Source: Phycomyces nitens
Lineage: Eukaryota; Mucoromycota; Mucoromycetes; Mucorales; Phycomycetaceae
DNA length: 64,000 nucleotides
NCBI GenBank assembly: GCA_022702545.1
Contig: JAHRBC010000007.1
Location: forward strand, 372,001 to 436,000
Direction of reading: 5' to 3'
In this document: piece after piece, positions 22,305 through 32,488 of the stretch
Layout of the letters: every line of letters begins with the position of its first letter
Position numbering within the stretch: the stretch's first letter is position 1
Position numbers and translations under genes: made by a program
Notes under the pieces: generated by a model
The model's database searches: none
Told to the model about the DNA's origin: nothing
What the model saw: only the letters and a program-made list of their open reading frames with translations

Positions 22305-23564
22305 TACTATCTTTTATCACACATTGGAACCTATCAAAACAAGGGCTTTATCAAACGTTTAAATATCTGCATACATTATCTGACGTATATTGTAGATAAA
22401 GTTCTCTTGTCGAATACCCAAGCTATATTCATGGAGTATTGCATCAAATGTGTCAATGGTACATTAATAATGAGATTAGAGACATGATGTTCATGAATAT
22501 AATGCGTTTTTAATATCAAGTAATCTTTATACTTTTTAACCGTATTATTCTCCTGTTTTCTTCTTAAAAAAAAAGATAAATCTGGACTCATCACTCGAGA
22601 TTAAACGATACAATGACTCTGGTGTCAAATTGCGTTTCTTGATATATCAACTGTGTTATCGGCGAGACTTCCCTATACGAAATATACTATCGCATATCAA
22701 GGGAGAGCCCTGCAAGGATTTTTTTTTGGAGACAACTTCTGATAGACTATGCTTATAGTTAATCAGTTAATGAATAGATGTCCAAGTTTTATTTGGAAGA
22801 GAACTGTCCTCGCTATCAGTAAATCGACACAGCGAAGTAAGTCACAAAATCACCCATTACTCATTGTGGTATATTTTGATTGTCAATAGTTATTTACTCT
22901 TTACGCATCACAATCTACATCATTAGAATCACTTTAAGTATTTGAACCGTCCTTTTCCTTGTTTGAGACCAGACGCTGTTAACCAGCCAAAGTCCCAAAA
23001 CTTGGAAATCTATCAAATATGACTACTAGCATAATAATATGCTTAGAATAAGTAAAGGCTCGAAACTAAACCTATCCATATTGTATGACTATTGCTAACC
23101 AAAGTTTAATACAGCTCGAGCAAACCGGGAAAAGTCGTTTCTTTGCTCTTCACATCAATATCAAAATATTACTACTATACAAAAGGTGTCGGACATAGAT
23201 TGCTGTTCATATATCTTTCTTGCCTTGGTTTCTGTCTATCAAAAAGTAAATAAGGATACCTCTATGCTTTATATGTTGACTAGTATTCTTATTAATCCAT
23301 ATAGTCAGTTACTTGGTTTACGCTGTGTCGATTTAAAGGTGTCCCACTTTCCGGTATGTCGGATTTTAAGCACCATTATTATTTTACTTTTGTCAAACGA
23401 AATTGAAACAAATTCGAAAAAGTCGATAGTTAAAGTGAAATGCACCATTCCTTTCTTTCTTCTTCAAGATGTCTTTAAAAAATTCCTGGTATGGTCTCAG
23501 ATTCTTTTTTGTCTGTCAATGCATATAATTATAACTATATTATTGATCTTTAGACTCTGAAACA

Positions 23565-24568
23565 TTGCTTTTTACCATGGACCCAAAATATCCACCAGGA
23601 AGCGATCTAATTACTAAAATGGTTTTGCGAAATCCCAATGTAATTAACATGATCATTACTACAGTTGTAGGTAAAGATTGCCCATTAGTTTTAATTCATA
23701 CAAGCACTGATCACTCGTGTAGGCGCAGAGGCTTGTTCTCTACATTATCCTAGACCCACTGAATGGTCAAATGGCACTAAATCTGATGTTATTTATGCTG
23801 CCACCATAACATCTACAAATTTGCCACCAGTGTTGATTGAGGTCCAACATACAATTACTATGGACTTCATTGACCGTCGTCTTGGTTACTCACTTTGTAT
23901 TAAAAAAAAGAATTTAAAGCAAAGCCAATTGTAGTTGTATTTGGTACTCACGCAACTTGTAATGATATCAGCTTGGACTTTGAGGCAACTTCTTTCCCAT
24001 TTGCAAAGCAGATCCCAAGAAAATACTGGGCTGAAAAATGTTACATTCTTGACCAGAGCACAATCGCAGAGGCCGCCGAAACTGCTCCCCTCTCCCTCAT
24101 ATTATGACAATCGCATACTTTTTTTTTCCTCTCGAAGACTCTCTTTGTTATCAAGTGAATACCGGGATGATCCCACTTTAAAAACACTGTACTCGATCGC
24201 TAAGGAGCAGACAACGACTAAAGTTCCTGTGGAAAAAATCAACTGCTGAGATATTTCTTGAGGTTTGCAATCAAACAAACATGCAATTCAAAAAGAAATC
24301 CTGAATACTTTGGAACTTACTCCTGATACCCTCTTAAAAAAAGCGTCTACGTAGTTATGCCAATGATGGGGCCTTGTATACTCAAAGCTGTAAACATGTG
24401 TATACAAGAAAATCTGATGTACTCATTAAGCCTATGCCACCACTACCTAATCAATCCGACTCGTCCGAAAACTTGGTCGATCAAACCAACTCTTCCATTG
24501 ACATACTTTGTGTTGAAATTCCTGTACCTAACAGACACAGAATATATTCACCAATTCAAACAAAGTGA
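23565..24568 (+). pseudogene. Decayed PD-(D/E)XK-like (Rpn/PDDEXK_2-type) gene of a multicopy zygomycete family
   Basis: Starts MDPKYPPGSDLITKM. An apparent GT-AG intron at 23671-23722 joins VVG to AEACSLHYPRPTEW in phase. The core reads KSDVIYAAT then PPVLIEVQHT, an Asp...ExQ pattern like that of Rpn/PDDEXK_2 nucleases, then FIDRRLGYSLCI. Near the A-run at 23902-23909 the frame shifts; the next frame continues with PIVVVFGTHA and KYWAEKCYILDQS to a stop at 24105. The protein-like signal then moves to a third frame (YRDDPTLKTLYSIAKEQ, about 24156-24206), and again to SYANDGALYTQSC near the 3' end. At least two frameshifts plus stops indicate an inactivated copy. The family name is by motif and memory of similar zygomycete proteins; nuclease activity is not shown. 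Confidence 0.6.
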
Positions 24569-24989
24569 AAAGAAAAAATGAACTGGAAATTGTGTTTCGA
24601 AGCAGGAAAAAAAGATTGTTTTTTTTGGTTCATATAGCAATAGTTCAAGCTTAAAAATTGTATCAATTGATATTTGGCTTATAGAACCAAAAAATCGATA
24701 TTTTGGTAGTCCTAAAAAGGCAAGTTTTACTTTATTGTTACACAAATATCCTATCAAGGTAGTGTTTTTTTGCCAAGTCAAACTTGAATGGTTTTTTGAT
24801 TATTTACCAAACCCTCTAATATAACAAGACAAAGCAAAAAAAAACACACACAAAGAAGAATAGAAAGAAAGCATAAAGAGGTTGAAAAGACTGATAGAAG
24901 CAAGCAAATGGTACAATAAAGTGCAAGGTAGGTTCATAAATCACTTGGATTATAATCATCGTATATATATTCACGTTTTGTTTTATTAA
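24569..24989. other. Spacer inside the gene-poor island
   Basis: AT-rich, with A-runs and no coherent protein frame. Some of it may belong to the flanking decayed elements. Confidence 0.5.
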
Positions 24990-25320
24990 AAGAGCAAACA
25001 GATACTGGGAACCAGAGAAGATTGCCCAGACTAAATACAAACTACCAATAATCTCATTTGGTTAAGATCAAGCGTCTTGGTTCAAGTATTGTTGGTGTTC
25101 TTTGGTGACAACTCAAGTATAGACAGAGATCTGGCGACATTTTGCTCGTTTATGTGGATGAATTCAGAACCTCAAAGGTACGAAATGTCGAATCAATTTT
25201 GCTTTCTTATCTAATGATTTTGTAATGAAAATGTCCCTCACAGAAGCCTACGTCAGGTTGAACAGCGTTCTTGCTTGCCAATGCTTTGAAAAACATCTAC
25301 AAGATTTCAAGCAGCATAAT
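24990..25320 (+). mobile_element. TnpB/Fanzor-like transposon protein remnant
   Basis: Broken frames hold, in family order, KLPIISFG, then a frame change, IKRLGSSIVGVLW, a stop, RQRSGDILLVYVDEFRTSK, and further on VLACQCFEKHLQDF. TnpB and eukaryotic Fanzor proteins end in a similar order: an ALFG-type strand, a (V/I)DE(Y/F)xTSK segment just before a zinc ribbon, and a second C-x-C element before the last catalytic Asp. The zinc-ribbon cysteines and the RuvC acidic residues are not all visible, and stops break the frame. The call is by motif resemblance only, and could be chance in a low-complexity tract. Confidence 0.4.
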
Positions 25321-26084
25321 CAGCGGCCACTGTCGTCCTCAAGCATTCTGCAGAAGCAATTAATGTTATTATTTTCACTACATTGCCGTAACGAACACGG
25401 CTTCCCTTTTTTGGGATTTATATTCTTACAGCTAAAGTCTGCACAAACATCTCCTTTCTTAAAACCAGCTATTTTTTGTCTCAATTCTCTTTTTTGCTTG
25501 TCCAAAAAGGATAAGCAAAATATCTAGAAATTAATTTTCATTCGTCCAAAAAAGAAAAAAAACTAACTTTGTCTCAATCTCAAGTAAAAAAAAAAAACAC
25601 TGTAATTGACCTTCCCTCCCCCCAATTCCTTGTCTATCAATTGATCCTCTTGTCCAAAAGTTGCGTCCAAAAGTCTTGTATTTTTAACAAGTTGCGTGTG
25701 GTGATAATAGCATCTTTCATTGCCACATATTGCCAATACTACACTTTACAAATCATTCTTTGGCCTTTAATCAATTGTCACTAGGATTACAAGAGTGTTT
25801 TATGACCAATTGTTCATGTTTTCATTACTCCTGGGACAACCACACAAGGCTTTCGATTATCTGTATCTAGACTGAAATACCTATAAGGTGGCTACAGGGC
25901 AGAGTTTGCTCCCATCTTGACAAATATTAAGATGATATGCACAGCTGTGGTGTATTAGCCGCAATCTGAATCATCTACAGAGGCCAACAACTCGACGTGG
26001 CGAGCAGATACAACATATCAAGAATATCCATGTCCCCTTGTGCCTACAAATTTGGCCTACATCTTTACAAAAAACTACTTGCTC

Positions 26085-26126
<42 letters not shown>
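26085..26126. repeat. (TTA)14 microsatellite
   Basis: Fourteen perfect TTA units. Confidence 0.95.
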
Positions 26127-26128
<2 letters not shown>

Positions 26129-27025
26129 TTTTTGCTAGATTCAGGGCTTCAATAGACATCCGATCAGGCATTAAAAGTATATTTTGATATAAATAATCTC
26201 ATTCTATTTATTGTTCGTGATTTTCGTACACAAATTACCATGTGAAGATCCGTGGAAGGAGTCCAAGTGGGACTCTCGAAAATCAAATAAAGGAAAACAA
26301 GGGAATTAAAGGAGGCTTTTTCTTGGGGGAGAGGGGGGAGGAGGAGGAGGGGGGAGGCAAGGTTTGATCTACTTTTGACTGTGTGCCGACAGTAGGCCTC
26401 TCCACGAGCCTAGTTATTCGCGCAGGCCTTGACCATTAGCACCATTCATTGTTGGAGTGCTTGACATGCACTCCTCAAACCCTTGCCTCTTTCAATCTAG
26501 TATCATTATTCTATGAACAACTAGATTTAAGCTCACAAAAATCATTGGCGAAAAAGAAAAAAAAATATACTCTAAATAGATTCACCCTTGAACGTGGATC
26601 TTGATTGCGCTTTTTATAAATATAAATATAATTATATATATATATTATAGTCCTTGTTATGAATTAATATTATACAACTATAGTAATATGAAACTTTAAT
26701 AGTCCAAGACCCAAAAAAGATTGTATTATTAGTGTGCACAGTCATCAAGACGAGGTTGCGTAAAATTAATTATTATTATTATTATTTTGAGTAGCCGCCT
26801 TGTAGGATTATATTTGGCGATTTAAAGAAAAGACGCTTTTGCGCAACTCAAACGCAAGAATTTAATTACGGCTTATAATTTTCTATATGGCTGTGGATCG
26901 ACTAATGAAACAGGCGAATAGCAAATATTACCTTTTTACAAGTCATTTTCTTTAGATAAAGAAGGCTTTCTTATTGTTCTATTCTAGTTCTAGTTTATAT
27001 TAAATGATCTATTTGTGTGGATTCC

Positions 27026-27064
27026 AAGAAGAAGAAGAAGAAGAAGAAGAAGAAGAAGAAGAAG
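27026..27064. repeat. (AAG)13 microsatellite
   Basis: Thirteen perfect AAG units on the plus strand. Confidence 0.95.
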
Positions 27065-27261
27065 ATAATAATAAATAGAATGGGCAGATTTAAAATACAT
27101 CAGCATTGAACGCAAAAAAAACGGAGTAAAAACGCATTTTTGTCTTTAGATTCATACTCAGTTTTACTTGGCGAACAATATTTCAGTTGGCGCAGAATGT
27201 ACTTTGTACAAATATTGTTTTCTCTTGTTAAAAAGATTACAATGATGCTTATAAAAAAGAA

Positions 27262-27283
27262 AACAACAACAACAACAACAACA
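27262..27283. repeat. (AAC)7 microsatellite
   Basis: About seven AAC units. Confidence 0.85.
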
Positions 27284-28399
27284 ATTAATCGCTAAATTTA
27301 TGAGCATACGAGTAAATTCAGATGATTAAGATAAAGAAGCTCCTTATTATCACGTTATTCTGTATTATTGACAGAATATCAAGTCTCGAGGTCTGATTTC
27401 AAAAGTATACCCTATACACGAAGATGGGGATTGATATATTTGAGAGTGATGGGGTTGTAAGATTATAAGTAATAACCTATTTGTAATGGCTGCTTGGTTC
27501 TCTTGATAGAGAAGGGCAACGTGTAGACGATTGTATATCTATAAAATCATAGCATGTGTTTCCAAACGTGCTATTGATTCCGGCGTTGTTACCGCAATTT
27601 CAGGCTGTCGATATCGATTGCGCTGGATCATTAATCTTGTATACCCTATTCATACACGGGGGCTTTCTTTGGGGATTGTACTTGGTTATCACACGCTACA
27701 GTCGAACAATGGCTTTCAAGTGATCTTCCTAAACCCCACACGCAAAATAAAACACGAATGATACAAATAATAGGGTGACATTTATATATATGTATATATA
27801 TTTTTTTGTAATGTACACTAGCCTGTGTATCGAGAAAGACATATATTTTGTATATTGGCAAAAAATATATACATAATATTATTTCTTCAAATCTCACAAG
27901 CCACTAGTAGTAATAGTCCATCATTGCCATTAATAAAGACTTGTTAGAAAATGATCAAGGCTTCTCTCATGTTCTCTCTCTCTCCTTTTTTTTTTTGGCT
28001 CGTTTTTCACCTTGGAAAAATATGGATCTAGAGAGGATATTTTGGGTTGGTAAGAATCAAGTGTCTGTTTATTTTTCGTTGGGTGATGACTAACGGATAT
28101 AATGCCGGTATCCAATCAGATACCTCAAATCGATCTTTTTACGGATAAATACCCAAGTTTAGATAAAAGCGACATTCATGATTACACACACAAATGTTCA
28201 GAGACAATTATATTTTTCCGTACAACCCAAGAAAGATGCCTATTTGATTATTATTATTATTATTTTCTTTGAATATTTTTTATTTTATTTTATTATTATT
28301 ATTAATAGTTGGATTTGATGTTATATTCTCTTTATTGGTGTATACATGTTGAGAAATACGCTTGGCATAAAATGCCCTAAAGGCAATCTAGGAATGAAT

Positions 28400-30798
28400 T
28401 TAGGTCCAGACATACTACAAAGTATCATTTTGTTTTTGTTAGTTGAAGAAATTATTGAATTATGTAATGAATCTTACCTGAGGTCCTCCTCCACCTTCAG
28501 GCACAGTCCAGTCAATGTTCTGTGATGGATCCTTGATATCGCAGGTCTTGCAATGGATACAGTTTTGAGAATTGATCTGGAGTCTCTTTTCACCAGCCTT
28601 GGTCTCATCATCGACGTATTCATAGACACCGGCTATTAATTACATGGTTCATTTAATAACACAGTTAGAAGATCAAGTATCACAATTTGTGCCACCACCC
28701 ATTTTTTCCCCACAATATTATATAGCACACACACATATATATATTTTTTCAAAATAAAAAAAAAAGACTCACCAGGACAGAATCTATTCTCAGGGCCGTC
28801 AAACACAGCCAGGTTTCTTTCCACAGGGATCTTCTTGTCTCTGATACGCAAATGAACGGGCTGGTTCTCGGCGTGGTTAGTACCAGTGCGAGAGACACTG
28901 GTCAAGAGGTCGAAAGAAATAACACCATCGGGCTTAGGGTAATCAATTGGTTCTGCCTTACTAGAAGAAGAAGTGGTTGCAATTGCTGTTAGTAATTTTT
29001 TTGGATTCAAAAGCGTTTCTTGAAAATACATACGCTGCTGGGACCATACATTCCCAATCGGCCTTCTTGTGCTTAAAGGTCCATGGGACACGACCCTTGA
29101 GGAACATGGTATCAAGGCCAGAGTATGCAACACCACCATAGAGACCAAGAGGGGTATGGAACGAAGGCTGGATGTTTCTGACGGCGTATAGCTCCTCATA
29201 GACCCAGGAGTTCTTGATCTTTTCTTCATAGTTGTCCAGTACCACAGGACCTTCAACCTCCTTTTCAGACTCAAACAGTGTCTCGTAGGCAGCTTCGGCA
29301 GCCAACATGCCGGACTTCATGGCAGTGTGTGTTCCCTTGATCTTGGGGAGGTTGAGGAAACCGGCAGTGCAGCCAATGAGCGCACCTCCGGGGAAGACAA
29401 GCTTGGGGATTGACTGGTAACCACCCTCGTTAATAGCACGGGCACCATACGAAATGCATTTTCCGCCCTCCAACAGACTCTTGATCGAAGGGTGATGTTT
29501 GAAACGCTACAAGATATAAATGGAAGGGGGCTAATTAGATCCAGCATTATAAATCTTTGGACTTTGATCTCCGTGTGATTATGACAAATAGTGTATATGT
29601 ACCTGGAACTCCTTGTAAGGGCTGAGGTATGGGTTGGTGTAGTCAAGACCAACGACTAGACCAATGGCAACCAAGTGCTTTTCGGGTTCAAGATGGTAGA
29701 TGAAACTACCGCCATAGGTCTTGTAGTCAACGGGCCAGCCGATAGTGTGGGTGACAGATCCAGGGCGATGTTTTTCGGGCTCAACTTCCCATACTTCCTT
29801 GATACCAATACCGTATTTTTGGGTTTGGCAATCCTTACGCAGATCAAATTTCTTGAAAAGGGTCTTTGTGAGAGAGCCATGACAGCCCTCTGCAAACAAG
29901 GTCACCTTGGCCTTGACACACATACCGCGCTCGTATGTATCCTGTACAAGAAGAAAAAAAAGAGAAAAAAGATGGATAGAATATGAGAATTCACCGTCAC
30001 TCCATGCTTAGCCCAATAACCAATAACCAGGGAAAAAAAAGAAAAGACAATATGTAATGCACACGCGTCCCTCTTTCTACTGTGTTTGGCCAAATGTGAT
30101 GGTTATATTACCTTTGGCTCAAAGTTCTTGTCCAGACCAACATCGTTGAGTGCAACACCAGATACACTTCCATCCTCGGCATAAAGAACCTCACTAGCAG
30201 CAAAGCCAGGATAGACTTCTACACCAACCTCCTCTGCCTGTTCGCCGAGCCACTTTACAAAGTTGTTAAGAGACACAATGTAGTTTCCCTTGTTGTTCAT
30301 CTGAGGAGGATGGGGCAAGGGAATTGAGAGAGTGGATGTAAGGAAGCGCATGCTATCTTTGGTGACAGGTGTGTTGAGGGGTGCGCCCTTCTCCTTCCAG
30401 TCTGGGATAAGTTCGTTGAGAGCAGTAGGCTCAAGTACGGCACCACTGAGGATGTGGGCGCCAACCTCTCCGGCCTTTTCAAAAAGCATGACTCTGACGT
30501 CCTTTCCAGCTTCGTTGGCGAGTTGCTTGATGCGGATGGCAGCGGCCATGCCAGATGGACCACCGCCAACGATTGCAATGTCAGTCTCGTCTTCAAAAGG
30601 CTCTGCGCGACGAGGATCATCCTCTGGGAGGCTATCGCGACCAGCAGGAATCCAGATGGAGCGCATAGAAACACTAGAATGGATGGGTACACGACGAGCG
30701 ACTGTGGATGGCAGACGTGCTGTGGCCATCAAAGGACGCAGGACATTGCGACAGGCAACTAGGTTACGAGGGATGTTTCGACGGAGCAGCGATGACAT
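28400..30798 (-). CDS. ETFDH: Electron transfer flavoprotein-ubiquinone oxidoreductase (ETF-QO), mitochondrial
   Basis: Exons 30798-30112, 29941-29603, 29506-29034, 28960-28773, 28632-28478 and 28414-28400 give 618 residues, the usual length. The protein passes electrons from ETF (fatty-acid and amino-acid oxidation) to ubiquinone at the inner mitochondrial membrane. The first 50 residues are Arg/Ser-rich without acidic residues, as in a mitochondrial targeting sequence. The FAD motif [11 protein letters not shown] lies at 74-84. [11 protein letters not shown], the [14 protein letters not shown] segment and [14 protein letters not shown] follow. The 4Fe-4S ligands are Cys 561 and Cys 587, 590 and 593 in [20 protein letters not shown]. 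The last exon is only five codons (YVWT stop); it is the least certain join. Confidence 0.95.
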
Positions 30799-31303
30799 CT
30801 TCTTCTATCTGCTGTGATAATATAAGATGGAATAGAATAAAAAAAGAGGGGGGTAGAAGAAAGAGATGCAGTAGAAAAGATTAGGTTTTGGATTGGCTTC
30901 AAATACTCACATGCGTCGGGAAAAAGATCAAATCTGTACCATGGTCCACGTGACTCATCTTAGCGGTGATTAACAGTGTGGGGAACATATAATGAAGGAA
31001 CAAAATATACAAAAAAAGGGTCGAGAATTGAGAATTGAGAATTGAAAATTGAAAATTGACTTGAATTGAGAATTGAACAAAAAATACACGTCTTCCAAAG
31101 TCCCATCCTTTTTTTAAAAAGATAAAAAAAAAATGTTGTATGAAAGGTAGGGTTTGAAAGACGTGCTTTTTTATTGATTTATTTACATGCTTTCTTGTTG
31201 GCTATAATTAATACGGCAAAATAAACAAGACCAAACTCTGTTTGTCCTGGGAAAATATAAAAAAAGGGAACAAAAGAATCAAGAAAGATTTCTGGATTTC
31301 TTT
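30799..31303. other. Spacer between ETF-QO and MIT-domain genes
   Basis: Promoter side of ETF-QO, containing a GAGAATT minisatellite and A-rich runs. No gene was seen. Confidence 0.6.
31023..31077. repeat. GAGAATT-type heptanucleotide tandem repeat
   Basis: Several GAGAATT/GAAAATT units in tandem, about 250 bases upstream of the ETF-QO start. Confidence 0.8.
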
Positions 31304-31892
31304 TTAGGGTCTTCTTGTGTCATAGTATCCGGGGGCCTCGACATAAGCCAGTCCAGCCTTGACAGCTGCGGTAAGACTGGTGCAGACAGCATCCGAAACC
31401 ATTTGGTGGATTTCGTAGTCACGGTCAATTTGGATAGCCTTTGCTACACCACGGCCAGCAAGATCCCAGGTTCTCTTGCGGATCTGATAGCTATCGTCAA
31501 CCTTTTGGGCACCCGAGATTGCAGTATTGACAACGCAGGAGAGAGCATCTGATAAATGGGATGGGATGGGATGGGATGGTTTTAGTGATTTTGTTGGTAA
31601 TTTTTATGAGCCAACTTACCAGGCAAAGGGCTTTTTTTGAGGGCAACTGCGCCGAGAATGGCAGCATTGACGATGAGGGTAGAGAATTGGGCACCCATGT
31701 TCTCTTTTCTTTTTCTTTCTTCTTCTTCTTCATCTTCTTCATCTACATCTTCGCTATTTTGGGAGTGGCGGACGGGGTTGTGGAGGTGGTGGGGGATGGG
31801 AGGGGAGAGATTGAGGTTCTTGGCCTCACCAAATTCAATGAGTTTCTGTTCAAGGGCGGCCTTGACAGCAGGGTTTGAGTCGACTATTGGGT

Positions 31893-31925
<33 letters not shown>

Positions 31926-32488
31926 TTGATTGATATTAATTAAATTGTAATTAAATTAAAAATTAAATTTTCGAGATACTTGCTTGGAAGGGAGGAAATC
32001 ATCTTGTCAAGACCCATGAGATAGAGATCAATGGCCATCTCGTGGTTGCCGGTATTGTCCATTTCTGTGGCCACATTGATCAAGGTCAAGGCATGCTCGA
32101 CCTGCTTCTTGTCAATAGTGGCCGCTTCGAGGGGAACCGCTGGTTTGGAATCGTAGAATGCACTGTATCCTGCAGAAAAGGAAGCACGTTTGAGGTATCC
32201 TGACAATTTGTTAAAGGTCGAGGGTTTGTTTTGTTGGCCAGAAACGACTTTTTCGTAGGGTGGGGGTGGAGAGGCATAAATGCGAGGTGAGTTTGGTGGA
32301 CTGATACGGGGGGGTTCGTATTGTGCGGCTGGTGCGGCTGGTTCGACTGATCTACGTCTGTAGGAAGAGGCTATGCTACTGATGGAATCACGGCTGTTTG
32401 GTAACCATGACGATGCGTTGCTAAGAGGACTGCCCACGATTGGGAGTTTGTCTGCGTGTGAAAGGACTCGAGAGACGAGAATGGACAT
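31304..32488 (-). CDS. MIT-domain protein
   Basis: Exons 32488-31984, 31883-31620 and 31548-31304 give 337 residues. The first 120 residues are Ser/Pro-rich and disordered, with PPNSPR and PPPPYE motifs, the latter like a PPxY ligand for WW or Nedd4-type ligases. Residues about 128-190 form an MIT domain (HALTLINVATEMDNTGNHEMAIDLYLMGLDKM), a three-helix bundle that binds ESCRT-III tails and targets proteins to endosomes or the midbody. An acidic-basic linker is followed by a C-terminal half I do not recognise, with small-residue-rich helices (LIVNAAILGAVALKK). The first intron (31983-31884) needs a GC donor: the nearest GT gives phase 2 and an early stop. The MIT call is good; the pathway is inferred. 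Confidence 0.8.
31558..31580. repeat. GGGAT microsatellite inside an intron of the MIT gene
   Basis: Four to five GGGAT units between the second and third coding exons. Confidence 0.8.

Larger units (their letters stand above)
21382..23564. other. Left part of a gene-poor island
   Basis: About 2.2 kb with an AGTAA-type microsatellite, a second copy of the dispersed repeat and several broken short frames. No intact gene was found. It joins the decayed nuclease gene and a TnpB-like remnant to form a roughly 7-kb gene-poor, repeat-bearing tract. Confidence 0.55.
25321..28399. other. Right part of the gene-poor island
   Basis: About 3 kb with triplet microsatellites, a G-rich purine tract at 26325-26360 and no recognisable gene. 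The 76-codon frame at 27531-27761 has no domain features and I do not call it. Confidence 0.55.

Noticed and set aside
26085..27283. Triplet repeats considered as CRISPR-like or coding homopolymer arrays
   Set aside because: They are plain trinucleotide microsatellites without spacers or an open gene around them.
27531..27761. 76-codon plus-strand frame in the gene-poor island
   Set aside because: No domain, no splice partners, ordinary composition for chance open frames in this size range.
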